Origin: Zoogloea sp041914405
GTDB taxonomy: Bacteria; Pseudomonadota; Gammaproteobacteria; Burkholderiales; Rhodocyclaceae
DNA length: 64,000 nucleotides
NCBI RefSeq assembly: GCF_041914405.1
Contig: NZ_JAYSDK010000004.1
Coordinates: 1 to 64,000, forward strand
Direction of reading: 5' to 3'
Shown here: positions 54,147 to 64,000 of the stretch, piece after piece
Position numbering within the stretch: position 1 is the stretch's first letter
How the letters are laid out: the number at the start of each line of letters is the position of its first letter
The notes under the pieces: generated by a model
The model's input: only the letters and a program-made list of their open reading frames with translations
Told to the model about the DNA's origin: nothing
Database searches by the model: none
Position numbers and translations under genes: made by a program

Positions 54147-54548
54147 TCAGCGGATGGAGCGGGTGAAGGGGTAGACCTTGGTGAAGCCGAGGATGTCGGT
54201 TACCAGCAGCAGCAGGAACAGGAAGATGATCACCTCGATGAAACCGCCGGCCGGCGCCTTGTCCATCTGCGTGGCCAGCCGGCTCGCATCCTCGTCGGTC
54301 AGTGCGGCGACGCGCTCGCGTGCATCGGCGGCCTTGACGCCCATGCTCTCCAGGCGGGACTGCACGTCGGCGCGGTCGAGCAGCTCGTTCAGGTGGGCGC
54401 GCGCCTCGGCGCCGCTGCGGGCGGAGCCCTGGCTGGCCTGGGCAACCTGCTCGGTACCGATCATGGTGGCCTGGGCGGTCTGCACGAAGGCCACGTGGGT
54501 GGTGCTGACAATAAGCAGGGCAGCAAGAGTCTGCTTTAAGCGTTTCAT
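54147..54548 (-). CDS. PA2779-family small membrane protein
   Basis: The 133-residue protein has a signal peptide (~1-28), a charged helical middle (ARAHLNELLDRADVQSRLESM; GVKAADARERVAALTDEDAS) and a C-terminal transmembrane helix (~104-124, FIEVIIFLFLLLLVTDILGF). It matches the PA2779 family that accompanies PA2778-like peptidases. GAGGAGA fixes the start at 54548. It may be the substrate or anchor of the peptidase; this is inference. Confidence 0.82.
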   Translation of the reverse strand: MKRLKQTLAALLIVSTTHVAFVQTAQATMIGTEQVAQASQGSARSGAEARAHLNELLDRADVQSRLESMGVKAADARERVAALTDEDASRLATQMDKAPAGGFIEVIIFLFLLLLVTDILGFTKVYPFTRSIR

Positions 54549-54667
54549 TATGGTTCTCCTCGAAATCATGGAAGGCCCGCCTGGCGGGCAGCACTTTATG
54601 CTGGCAGGCCGGTCCATGCCTCTTCAAGGGCGATCCTGTAACAACACATTTTGGGTAATGCCATTCC

Positions 54668-55777
54668 TCAGGTGGCCGCACGCCCCCGTGCGATGGCCTC
54701 GACGATGCCACGGCGGGCCCGTGCACGGCGCAACAGATTGGCCGCCTCCCCTTCCCGCTCCAGCCATTCGTGGAAGCGCCTGAGGCCGAGCCGCACGGCC
54801 CCTTCCTCGACGCAGTGGGACAGCAGCACGAGCTGGGTCTGCATCACGTCTTCGGCGGCAAACACGCCAAACTCGGACGCCACAGCCACCGCGTTGCTGG
54901 TACCGAGCAACTTGAGGGCCTGGGATTCGGTGACGCCCCGGTGGCAGGCAATCACATGTACCGGGCCGACGGCATCCGTTTCCACCAGCAACGCCGCGTA
55001 GTCGTGGTCCTGGTAGAAAGGCTGGCCAACCCGCTCCCGCGCTGCCGCCACGCCCAGCGCCGCCGGAATCGCCTCCACGCGCAGCAGCAAGCGGGCCGGG
55101 TCCAAGCCGGACAAGCCCAGGTCGGACAGCACGACACCGTCCTCCGGCGCCTCGCCGTCGAGCGCTTCAACGAGGGCCGTACGCATCTCCTTTGCCCGGC
55201 CTGGCAGGTCGAGGCGCGCCCAGTCCAGTGCCGCCCCCTGGTCGACACGCCGCCCGGTGGGCCGCGCACCGCGCTTGGCGAGCTCGACGGCCCGCTGCAA
55301 GACCAGCCGCAGCGCGGCGGCGAACAGCGCGTCACGATCAGTCACGCGGGTATGGATCAGGCGCCGGGCGGCGACATACTGTTGAAACACCTTGTCACGA
55401 TCTTCCACTGCCGAACGGGTCGGCTCCAGGGAAATCACCGACACCACGTCGCGCCGGTGGGTGAGCGCCTCCTGCAGTTCGGCGTGGCAGATACCGATTT
55501 CGCTGCCGCCATCCGCACTACCGGCCTCGCCGGTGTACAGCACCAGCACGATGTCGGCCCTGGCGATCTCCTCCAGCGAGCCTTCGAGAATGGTCTTGCC
55601 GGCCGGTTCCGGGTCATCCTCGTGAATCCACACCTCGAAAAGCGGGTGATCACCGACGCGGATGCCCTCGATGCGCCCCTTGAGTTCCAGGCGCAGGTCG
55701 GTGAGCCGTTCGCCGTCGAACACGGGCGACAGGGCACGGCTGGAGAGCATCACGCGGAGACGGGGGACGGCGGCCAT
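54668..55777 (-). CDS. DUF4062-domain protein
   Basis: A 369-residue soluble protein. The N-terminal ~170 residues match the DUF4062 pattern: RVMLSSRALSPVF at the start, PLFEVWIHEDD, then ADIVLVLYTGEAG and EIGICHAELQEALTH. This TIR-like fold is often found at the N-terminus of NTPase proteins, some in conflict systems, but here no NTPase domain follows. The C-terminal ~190 residues are helical and unrecognised. Neighbours give no clue; it is transcribed alone. Confidence 0.68.
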   Translation of the reverse strand: MAAVPRLRVMLSSRALSPVFDGERLTDLRLELKGRIEGIRVGDHPLFEVWIHEDDPEPAGKTILEGSLEEIARADIVLVLYTGEAGSADGGSEIGICHAELQEALTHRRDVVSVISLEPTRSAVEDRDKVFQQYVAARRLIHTRVTDRDALFAAALRLVLQRAVELAKRGARPTGRRVDQGAALDWARLDLPGRAKEMRTALVEALDGEAPEDGVVLSDLGLSGLDPARLLLRVEAIPAALGVAAARERVGQPFYQDHDYAALLVETDAVGPVHVIACHRGVTESQALKLLGTSNAVAVASEFGVFAAEDVMQTQLVLLSHCVEEGAVRLGLRRFHEWLEREGEAANLLRRARARRGIVEAIARGRAAT

Positions 55778-55899
55778 CGACGGGCTCCTCGAGGAGACGG
55801 GGCGCCCACGATACCACTACGTCATTTAGCGAGGGCAGCCCGGTCAAAGCAGCCGCAAAGTGCCACAATCCCGTATCTCCACCGTTGTCCGAAGCCGCT

Positions 55900-56547
55900 A
55901 TGAATGACGACCCCAAGCTTGCCGACCTGCGCAAGAGCTACGAACACGGCAGCCTCGACGATGACGAAGCCGCCGACTCCCCATTGAACCAGTTCGCCGC
56001 CTGGCTGAGGGAAGCGCTGGACAAGGGCCTGCCGGAGCCCAACGCGATGACCGTCGCCACGGTCGACCAAGACGGGCGGCCATCCACCCGTGTCGTGCTG
56101 ATCAAGGGCTACGACACCCGCGGCATCGTCTGGTACACCAACTACGCCAGCCGCAAGGGCCGCGAGCTGGAGGCCCGCCCCTTCGCCGCGCTGCAGTTTC
56201 ACTGGGTGGAACTGGAACGGGTGGTGCGAATCGAGGGGCGCGTCGAAAAGGTCTCCGCCGAGGAGTCCGACGCCTACTTCGCCAGCCGCCCGCTGAGCCA
56301 CCGCATCGGCGCCTGGGCCTCCCCGCAGAGCGAGCCGATCGCCGGGCGCGGCGTGCTGGTCGCCCGAGCCGCCGAATACGGCCTGCGCTTCGGCCTCAAC
56401 CCACCGCGCCCGCCGCACTGGGGCGGCTTCCGGCTGGTGCCGGACTACTGGGAATTCTGGCAGGGCCGCAGCTCGCGCCTGCACGACCGCATCACCTACC
56501 GCCTGCAGCCGGACGGCAGCTGGCACAAGGCACGCCTGGCGCCGTGA
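55900..56547 (+). CDS. pdxH: pyridoxamine 5'-phosphate oxidase
   Basis: A 215-residue FMN enzyme that oxidises pyridoxamine or pyridoxine phosphate to pyridoxal phosphate. The family blocks are all present: LRKSYEHGSLDDD near the N-terminus, AMTVATVDQDGRPSTRVVLIKG, YTNYASRKGRELEARP, and the C-terminal YWEFWQGRSSRLHDRI. The ATG at 55900 fits the family start; a TTG 15 bp upstream is possible but less likely. It has 69 bp to the next gene. Confidence 0.95.
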   Translation: MNDDPKLADLRKSYEHGSLDDDEAADSPLNQFAAWLREALDKGLPEPNAMTVATVDQDGRPSTRVVLIKGYDTRGIVWYTNYASRKGRELEARPFAALQFHWVELERVVRIEGRVEKVSAEESDAYFASRPLSHRIGAWASPQSEPIAGRGVLVARAAEYGLRFGLNPPRPPHWGGFRLVPDYWEFWQGRSSRLHDRITYRLQPDGSWHKARLAP

Positions 56548-56615
56548 GATGCGCCAAGGCAGGCTTAAGACTGAATGTCTATAATCGGCGGCGCTTCCCT
56601 TTGCTGAGATCCGAC

Positions 56616-57452
56616 ATGCTTGTGCGCCTCGCCGCCGTCCTCGCCCTGACCCTGGGCATCGCCACCGCCCACGCTCAGGAAGCCGTCTACCGCTTCTCGC
56701 CGGTCAACCAGTGGGATATCAACAAGACGGCAGCCTACTGGAACCCGATCATCCAGTACGTCTCCGAAAAGAGCGGGGTCAGGCTGCAGCTCAAGATCGG
56801 CCGCACCTCGGCCGACACCACCAGCTACGTGCTGGCGCAGGAAGTGGAATTCGTATTCACCAACCACCTGTTCAGCCCCGAACGGGAATCCCTGGGCTGG
56901 AAGGTTTTCGGGCGCCGCAATGCACCGCCGCTGCGCGGCCAGATCGTCGTGCCGGCCGACTCGCCGATCACCCGCATCGAGGAGCTGAAAGGCCAGGAAG
57001 TCGCCTTTGCCGGCCCGGAAGCCTTCATCGGCTACAAGGTGCCCTACGCCTACCTGATTTCGAAGGGCGTGGACGTGAAGACCGTCTTCGGCGGCAACCA
57101 GAACGCTGCCATGGCCCAGCTTTTCGCCGGCAAGGCCAAGGCCGTCGGCAGCAATTCCATGCTGGTGGAAGGCTACTCCAACCGGGAAGGCAAGAAATTC
57201 CGCGTGCTATGGACCTCCGAGCCCTACCACGACCTGGCCCTGATGGTCTCCGGCCGGGTGCCCGACAAGGACCTGAAGGCCATCTCGGCGGCCTTCTTCG
57301 GCATGCACAAGGACACCCGCGGCCAGGAGATCCTGCACCGCGCCTCCCAGGAGGTCGGCCTCGGCAACGACGCCTTCTTCATCCCGGCCAGCGGCGCCGA
57401 CTACACGTCCTACCGCAAGTTCTACCAGAGCGCACCGGCGGCGGTACGCTGA
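56616..57452 (+). CDS. PhnD-like periplasmic substrate-binding protein
   Basis: The 278-residue protein has a signal peptide (~1-20, AHA|QEA) and the PhnD/phosphonate-binding-like fold (VYRFSPVNQWDINKTAAYWN; LKGQEVAFAGPEAFIGYKV; DLALMVSGRVPDKDLKAIS). There is no ABC permease or ATPase nearby; the next gene, 14 bp away, is a hybrid histidine kinase. It is likely the periplasmic sensor partner of that kinase. The ligand could be an oxyanion or phosphonate, but is unknown. Confidence 0.87.
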   Translation: MLVRLAAVLALTLGIATAHAQEAVYRFSPVNQWDINKTAAYWNPIIQYVSEKSGVRLQLKIGRTSADTTSYVLAQEVEFVFTNHLFSPERESLGWKVFGRRNAPPLRGQIVVPADSPITRIEELKGQEVAFAGPEAFIGYKVPYAYLISKGVDVKTVFGGNQNAAMAQLFAGKAKAVGSNSMLVEGYSNREGKKFRVLWTSEPYHDLALMVSGRVPDKDLKAISAAFFGMHKDTRGQEILHRASQEVGLGNDAFFIPASGADYTSYRKFYQSAPAAVR

Positions 57453-57466
57453 CCGGCACCAGGCCC

Positions 57467-59503
<2,037 letters not shown>

Positions 59504-59518
59504 AACCCGCGCGCGCCC

Positions 59519-59646
59519 TCAATGCGCCTGGGAGCGGGAGAACAGCTGGATCACCAGCACGCCGGCGACGATCAGGCCCATGCCGAGCAGGGCCGAGGCG
59601 CGACCACGTCGAAGAGGATGGCGATGCCGAGAAAGAGGTCATGCAT
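59519..59646 (-). pseudogene. remnant of an SMR-family (EmrE-like) multidrug transporter gene
   Basis: On the minus strand the last 27 codons before a stop read ASALLGMGLIVAGVL and VIQLFSRSQAH, close to the C-terminus of EmrE-like transporters. Upstream, in another frame, comes MHDLFLGIAILFDVV, similar either to an SMR N-terminus or to the loop before the last helix. An SMR gene is ~110 codons; only ~40 remain, with a frameshift. It is either an internally deleted or a 5'-truncated, frameshifted copy. Confidence 0.6.
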
Positions 59647-59718
59647 GGGCGTGCTGGACTTCGGGTTGGAGGAGACAGGGCCCACAGGCTAGCATTCCGG
59701 AATAGGAGGATGTATCCC

Positions 59719-60684
59719 ATGAACATTTCGCCGCAGCCAAGCCACCTTGCCCAGCCCGCCCGCCGGCGCTACCTGCTCGCCGTCCTCGGCCTCACCGCCA
59801 GTGCTTCCGTCGCCCATGCCGGCCCCCTGCTCGACCGCTTGCGTGAACGGCGCGCAGCACGCCTCGGCGCGACCGACGAGGACACCGGCCACGGCCTGCC
59901 GGCCGGCGCGCGCAAGCTGGCCGACGTCGCCTACGGGGCCGACCCGGCCCAGACGATGGACGTCTACATCCCGGCAGAGGCCCACGGCGCGCCGGTGATC
60001 CTGATGGTCCACGGCGGCGCCTGGGCCATTGGCGACAAGGCGATGGAACGCGTCGTGGATGCCAAGGTGGCACGCTGGGTGACGCGCGGCATCATCTTCA
60101 TCTCGATCAACTACCGCATGCTGCCGCAGGCCGCCGTCGATGTGCAGCTGCGCGACGTGGCGCGGGCCCTGGCGATGGCCCAGCAAAAGGCCACGGCGTG
60201 GGGTGGCGACCCGCAGCGCTTCGTGTTGATGGGCCACTCAGCCGGCGCCCACCTGGCGGCGCTGCTGGCCGTCTCGCCGCCGGCCCGATTCACGCCGCCA
60301 CCGCTGCCGGTGCTTGGCACGGTGGCCCTGGACAGCGCCGCGATGGACGTGGAGGCAATCATGAACCAGCGCCATCTGCGTCTCTACGACCGCCCCTTCG
60401 GCACCGACCCCTCCTACTGGCGTGCGCTGTCGCCCTACCACGCGCTGACGCCGGGGGCCGCGCCGCTGCTGGCGGTGTGCTCGACGCGGCGGGAGGATTC
60501 TTGCGACCAGGCCCGGCGCCTCGCCGCCCGCGCCGACGGACTGGGCATCCAGGTCCAGGTACTCGGCGAAGACCTGTCCCACGGCGACATCAACAGCCAG
60601 CTGGGCCTCGACAACGCCTATACGCACGCCGTCGAACGCTTTATGGCCAGCCTTCACGCGGACCTGGCACACCGCCTCCCATAA
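59719..60684 (+). CDS. exported alpha/beta hydrolase (esterase, HSL/BD-FAE type)
   Basis: A 321-residue protein with a signal peptide that has an RRRYLLAV segment, possibly a Tat signal, cleaved near VAHA (~34). The HGG oxyanion motif is at 98-100 and the nucleophile Ser174 in GHSAGAH; a late His (DLSHGDIN) completes the triad. AGGAGG ends right before an ATG at 59710, so the ATG at 59719 is the better-spaced start. It is a probable periplasmic carboxylesterase or lipase-like enzyme. Confidence 0.85.
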   Translation: MNISPQPSHLAQPARRRYLLAVLGLTASASVAHAGPLLDRLRERRAARLGATDEDTGHGLPAGARKLADVAYGADPAQTMDVYIPAEAHGAPVILMVHGGAWAIGDKAMERVVDAKVARWVTRGIIFISINYRMLPQAAVDVQLRDVARALAMAQQKATAWGGDPQRFVLMGHSAGAHLAALLAVSPPARFTPPPLPVLGTVALDSAAMDVEAIMNQRHLRLYDRPFGTDPSYWRALSPYHALTPGAAPLLAVCSTRREDSCDQARRLAARADGLGIQVQVLGEDLSHGDINSQLGLDNAYTHAVERFMASLHADLAHRLP

Positions 60685-60853
60685 GGGCGCGTTCATCGGC
60701 CATCGCGGACCATAACCGACCGATTGGACGGTAACCTGAGCCTCGCTGCTGGCGAGGGCTGTGCGCTCCACGGCTTTGTGGCAGACACGAACGTGCCGCT
60801 TTGCAATAAACCACACCGATACTACGGTTTTTGATCCGTCGTGATGCCCCGTC

Positions 60854-61867
60854 TCAGCGCCCCACCCGCCGCAGACTGTCCGAGGGGTTCTCGGCAAAGC
60901 GCGCCCGATAGCGCGCCGCGAAGACACCGAGGCTGTAATAGCCCCACTGCTCCGCAATCGCCGCGACAGTGCTCTCCGGCGGAGCCGCCAGCAGCGCCTG
61001 GCGCACGCCCTGCAGGCGCGCCTCGCGCAGGAAGGCCATCGGCGTGGTGCGGCGGAATTCGCGGAACGCACCGCTGAGCGCCCGCACGCTGATCCCCACC
61101 GCCGCCGCCACCGCGCTCAAGGTCGGCGCCTCGCGGGCATGCTCGCGCATGTATTGCTCGGCCTGGCGCACGTAGCGCGGCGCCAGCGCGCACGGGCGGG
61201 CCGGCAGCTCGCCCCAGCGGCGGGTCCACTCCATCAGCATCTGGGTGCCGAGCATCTCCTCCAGCTGGCGTCCCAGCGGCCCCTCGCTGACCTGGCGCGG
61301 GTACTCCGCCACGCAGCGGCAGCAGTAGGCGAGTAGCGCATGCCATGGCGAGCCGGCGCCGCCGAAGCGGATCTTCAGGCGCCACAGGGCCTCATGGGCC
61401 GGCTGGCCGGTCCACCGCAGGTAGAGCTCTTCCAGATAGCGGTGCGGAAAGGTGACGTTCACCTGCAGGTGATCCAGGTCGAAATCGGCCCAGTACTCGG
61501 TGCGGCTGGTATCAACGAGAAAGCTCTCGCCGGCGGCCGTCTCGGCCGGCTCGTGGCTATCCACCCAGTGCCGGCCGGCGCCGCGCACAGTGGTCAGCGC
61601 CATGCCCATGCCGGCCCCTTCCGAGAAGTCGCTGAGATGGACCGGAATGCCGTAGGAGAAACGGCTGAGGATCATGCTGCCGATGGGCACCGCGTGCAGG
61701 TCGGAGCTCGGCACCAGGATGTTGCCGGTGGGGCGCACCGCGTAAGGCATATAGACGCGCCGGGTCCACGCCTCCAGTTCATCGAAGTCACGAGTAGCAA
61801 TCAGTTGGTGGGCGTCGGTCGGCCGTCCGCCGGCATCCACGACGAGGGCATTGCACAGGCTTTCCAT
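60854..61867 (-). CDS. AraC-family transcriptional regulator
   Basis: The 337-residue protein has an AraC-binding-like sensor domain (~20-200) and a C-terminal double helix-turn-helix (PTLSAVAAAVGISVRALSGAF; STVAAIAEQWGYYSLGVFAARY; RFAENPSDSLRRVG). It belongs to the same broad type as the regulator at 367. It is downstream of a MetA-pathway-type outer membrane protein and a serine hydrolase on the same strand, and may regulate them. Confidence 0.9.
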   Translation of the reverse strand: MESLCNALVVDAGGRPTDAHQLIATRDFDELEAWTRRVYMPYAVRPTGNILVPSSDLHAVPIGSMILSRFSYGIPVHLSDFSEGAGMGMALTTVRGAGRHWVDSHEPAETAAGESFLVDTSRTEYWADFDLDHLQVNVTFPHRYLEELYLRWTGQPAHEALWRLKIRFGGAGSPWHALLAYCCRCVAEYPRQVSEGPLGRQLEEMLGTQMLMEWTRRWGELPARPCALAPRYVRQAEQYMREHAREAPTLSAVAAAVGISVRALSGAFREFRRTTPMAFLREARLQGVRQALLAAPPESTVAAIAEQWGYYSLGVFAARYRARFAENPSDSLRRVGR

Positions 61868-61925
61868 GGCAGCTCCCAAGACCTTGCGACCGCCCCGGGC
61901 GGCGCTCCCGGGGCGAAGGGCGAAC

Positions 61926-62819
61926 TCAGAACACTTTCAGCAGGCGCAGGTTGAGCCGTGCATCCTCCTTGACGCCCGTGCGGACGGACAGATCCCGCCC
62001 CAGCGAGGTCAGCACCTGCCAGCCCGGCGCCACGAAATGCGCCACGCTCAGCAAGGCCTTGGTACGGCGCTGGCGGTCGCCCTGGGCGATGCCGTCGATC
62101 TCCGTCTCGCCGCCGCCCGCCTGGGACAGCATGCCGCCCACCCACGTGGCCGCGCCGAAATTGTAGCGAAGGTGGGACTGCAGCTCCCAAGCGGGGCGCT
62201 GCCTGAGCGTCGCGCCGGCAGGGCCGTAGTCCCCGTTGCGGCCGAAGACCTGGCCGTCGGCGATCAGGTCCAGCGTGAAGCGTTCCGACAGCGGCGTGAT
62301 CCAGCCCGTCTGCAGCGCGAACTTCCAGCGGTTCTCGCCGAAGGGGTTGAGTGGCGCATTGCGGTCGTAGCGGCCGGTGGGCAGCCACAGCCAGGGCGTC
62401 ACCGCGAAGGCGCGGCGGCCTTCCGGGTCCTTCATCAGGTGGAGGGTGGACGCCAGGATCAGGTCGCCGACGCCGTTGGTGGCATCCACGCCTGCCAGGT
62501 CGCCGCCGGTATGCACACGGCCGAAGGGCAGCAGGAACTGGGGCGCCATGGTGAGGCCGCCGACATCCACGTAATGCGCGCCGCGCAGGATGCCCACGTC
62601 CGCCTCGACGCGGGCCTGGTCGGCCACCCGCTTGCCGCCGGCGTAGAGCTGGCGGCCCTCGGTGTGCTGGTAATAGCCGACGGCCAGGCTGGTGCCGGCC
62701 GGCAGGTAGGTGTAGTCGCCGGCATCGATGGTCACGGCGGCAGCCAGCCCGGGCACGGCAAGGGCCACGGCGCAGGCAACAGCGTGCCAGCGACGGCCCG
62801 TGGGGGTACGTCGTTTCAT
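61926..62819 (-). CDS. MetA-pathway-of-phenol-degradation family outer membrane protein
   Basis: The 297-residue protein has a signal peptide (~1-28) and beta-barrel sequence with family blocks GDYTYLPAGTSLAVGYYQHT, GVGDLILASTLHL and FAVTPWLWLPTGRYD. It belongs to PF13557, named after a gene in a phenol meta-pathway cluster; members are thought to be outer membrane proteins linked to uptake of aromatic or other hydrophobic compounds. It lies between a serine hydrolase and an AraC gene. The substrate is not known. Confidence 0.82.
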   Translation of the reverse strand: MKRRTPTGRRWHAVACAVALAVPGLAAAVTIDAGDYTYLPAGTSLAVGYYQHTEGRQLYAGGKRVADQARVEADVGILRGAHYVDVGGLTMAPQFLLPFGRVHTGGDLAGVDATNGVGDLILASTLHLMKDPEGRRAFAVTPWLWLPTGRYDRNAPLNPFGENRWKFALQTGWITPLSERFTLDLIADGQVFGRNGDYGPAGATLRQRPAWELQSHLRYNFGAATWVGGMLSQAGGGETEIDGIAQGDRQRRTKALLSVAHFVAPGWQVLTSLGRDLSVRTGVKEDARLNLRLLKVF

Positions 62820-62976
62820 GTCTCCACATCTCCTCTGGGTGGCGGCGGCCGTCTCTCGCATTCGGGACGGCCTGACGCCGGGGCTTACTGTGACAGGCCC
62901 CCGATCGGGCCATGTCTCGTTCCGGCATGCGCCTGTCGCGCGCCGGCAATTTTTGGGAAGGGGTGCCGCAGTGGTC

Positions 62977-64000
62977 TCAGCGGTGGTGATAGACCGCCGT
63001 CTCGAACTCCACGAACTGCGGGTAGGCCACGCAGTCCTGGAAGGGCAGCAACTGGGTCGCCCAGTAGCCGCCGATGCCGGTCTGGCGGTCGATCCAGTAG
63101 AAGGAATTGGCCAGCCCGGCCCAGGCCAGGGAATTGGCCGGGCGGCCCGACGGGGTCGGCGCGCGGTTGGTCATGAAAGTGTAGGCCCAGCCCTTCGGCA
63201 CGCCGGGGAAGAAGCTGCCGGCGTTGGCGAGGGACGGGATCGACGTGGGCCAACCGGTGCATTCGAGGGAACCGAGCCCGTCGCGGGCCATCAGCGCCAC
63301 CGTCTCCGGGCGCAGCACGCGGCCGTGGGGGCCGGCGCCGTCGTTGAGGAGCATGCGGATGAACTTCATGTACTCGCCGACCGTCGCGTACAGGCCGTGG
63401 CCGCCGCAGTCCATCGCCGGTGGCTGCGGCAGCACCAGTTCGGGCAACGGGCTGAGCGCGCCGTTGGCGGCCCGCTCGTGGATGGTCACACGGCGCGCCC
63501 GCATGGACTCGGACATCGTGAAGCCGATGTCCGCCATGCCCAGCGGTTCGAAGATCCGCTCCTTCATCACCTCGCCGAGGCGCTGGCCACGCAGCGCCTC
63601 GACCACCAGCCCGAGCCAGTCGATGTTGACGCCGTAGGTCCACCGCTCGCCCGGATCGTGCAGCAGCACGCTGCGGATGGACGGGAACTCGCACGACACG
63701 ATGGTCGGGATCTCCTTCGCCGTGCGGTACTGCAGGTCGTCCTGGCTGAAGAACTCGTAGCCGAGGCCGGAGGTGTGCAGGAACAGGTCGTTGATCGTCA
63801 CGTCGCGCTTCGGCGGCCGCGTGCGCGGCTGGCCCGCCGCGTCGAAGCCGTCAAGCACCTGAAGCTCAGCGAACTCGGGCAGGTACTTACGCACCGGGTC
63901 GGCCAGCGACAGGCGCCCCTCCTCGATGAGCTGCATCGCGCAGGTGCCGGTCAGCGCCTTGGTGGTGGAAAAGATCGCGAAGACCGAATCGAGCGTCATC
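62977..64000 (-). CDS. serine hydrolase, beta-lactamase/esterase family, 5' end outside window
   Basis: The last ~340 codons of a gene that starts beyond the right edge. The SxxK motif (FSTTKALTG) is only ~11 residues into the visible part, followed by YGVN for the YxN motif. It resembles EstB-like esterases and class C-like serine hydrolases (PF00144), often carboxylesterases with 6-aminohexanoate- or short-ester activity. It is the first visible gene of a group with the MetA-pathway protein and the AraC regulator. Confidence 0.85.
   Translation of the reverse strand, partial: MTLDSVFAIFSTTKALTGTCAMQLIEEGRLSLADPVRKYLPEFAELQVLDGFDAAGQPRTRPPKRDVTINDLFLHTSGLGYEFFSQDDLQYRTAKEIPTIVSCEFPSIRSVLLHDPGERWTYGVNIDWLGLVVEALRGQRLGEVMKERIFEPLGMADIGFTMSESMRARRVTIHERAANGALSPLPELVLPQPPAMDCGGHGLYATVGEYMKFIRMLLNDGAGPHGRVLRPETVALMARDGLGSLECTGWPTSIPSLANAGSFFPGVPKGWAYTFMTNRAPTPSGRPANSLAWAGLANSFYWIDRQTGIGGYWATQLLPFQDCVAYPQFVEFETAVYHHR

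Overview
The window is GC-rich, densely coded Gram-negative DNA. Lipoproteins, porins, a FadL channel and c-type cytochromes mark a proteobacterium. A nirS-type denitrification cluster next to aromatic-degradation genes suggests a denitrifying betaproteobacterium of the Rhodocyclales (Thauera/Azoarcus/Zoogloea group). That placement is inference from gene content; no ribosomal RNA is present.

Layout. 1-5.1 kb: the end of a meta-cleavage pathway aldolase gene, an AraC regulator, then a four-gene oxygenase operon: styrene/indole-type flavoprotein monooxygenase, FadL channel, flavin reductase, bacteriohemerythrin. 5.2-5.5 kb: tRNA-Asn, tRNA-Gly and tRNA-Lys with a promoter and a terminator. 5.5-10.8 kb: SulP transporter, alpha/beta hydrolase and small envelope or metal-binding proteins. 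10.9-15.8 kb: a large hybrid histidine kinase and a REC-GGDEF diguanylate cyclase. 15.9-22.9 kb: a three-gene transglutaminase / circularly permuted ATP-grasp / amidoligase operon. 23.2-30.9 kb: nirE and nirS-nirM-nirC-nirF-nirDL-nirG-nirH, interrupted by an opposite-strand yigZ and carrying two FNR-type boxes. 30.9-37.1 kb: AsmA, a NarL-type two-component pair, two BON-domain proteins and a lone receiver. 37.3-47.7 kb: PanE-like reductase, class A PBP, thioredoxin, LysR, alcohol dehydrogenase and a P-type ATPase. 48-52.8 kb: chemoreceptor, PstS-like protein, porin and RtcB. 53-64 kb: a C39-peptidase/TPR lipoprotein with its small partner, a DUF4062 protein, PdxH, a binding protein with a hybrid kinase, an SMR remnant, an esterase, and an AraC / MetA-pathway protein / serine hydrolase group.

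How the parts relate. The oxygenase operon looks like a self-contained unit for hydrophobic aromatics: uptake (FadL), FADH2 supply (reductase), epoxidation (monooxygenase) and possibly O2 handling (hemerythrin). The nir genes encode the cytochrome cd1 nitrite reductase, its electron donors and most of the heme d1 pathway; nirJ is not here. Several sensory units (two hybrid kinases, a CHASE3 kinase, a chemoreceptor, a diguanylate cyclase) fit a metabolically flexible, motile or surface-associated lifestyle.

Structure beyond the genes. A dispersed palindrome whose half is GTGGGGGCGAAT occurs between genes at seven places, twice as an inverted doublet. A different, much longer palindrome fills the gap between two genes near 54.1 kb. 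Two gaps (36.5-36.7 and 52.8-53.0 kb) contain homopolymer-rich sequence, one with ten Ns, and are probably assembly damage at such hairpins. No CRISPR array, prophage, integrase or intact insertion sequence was seen.
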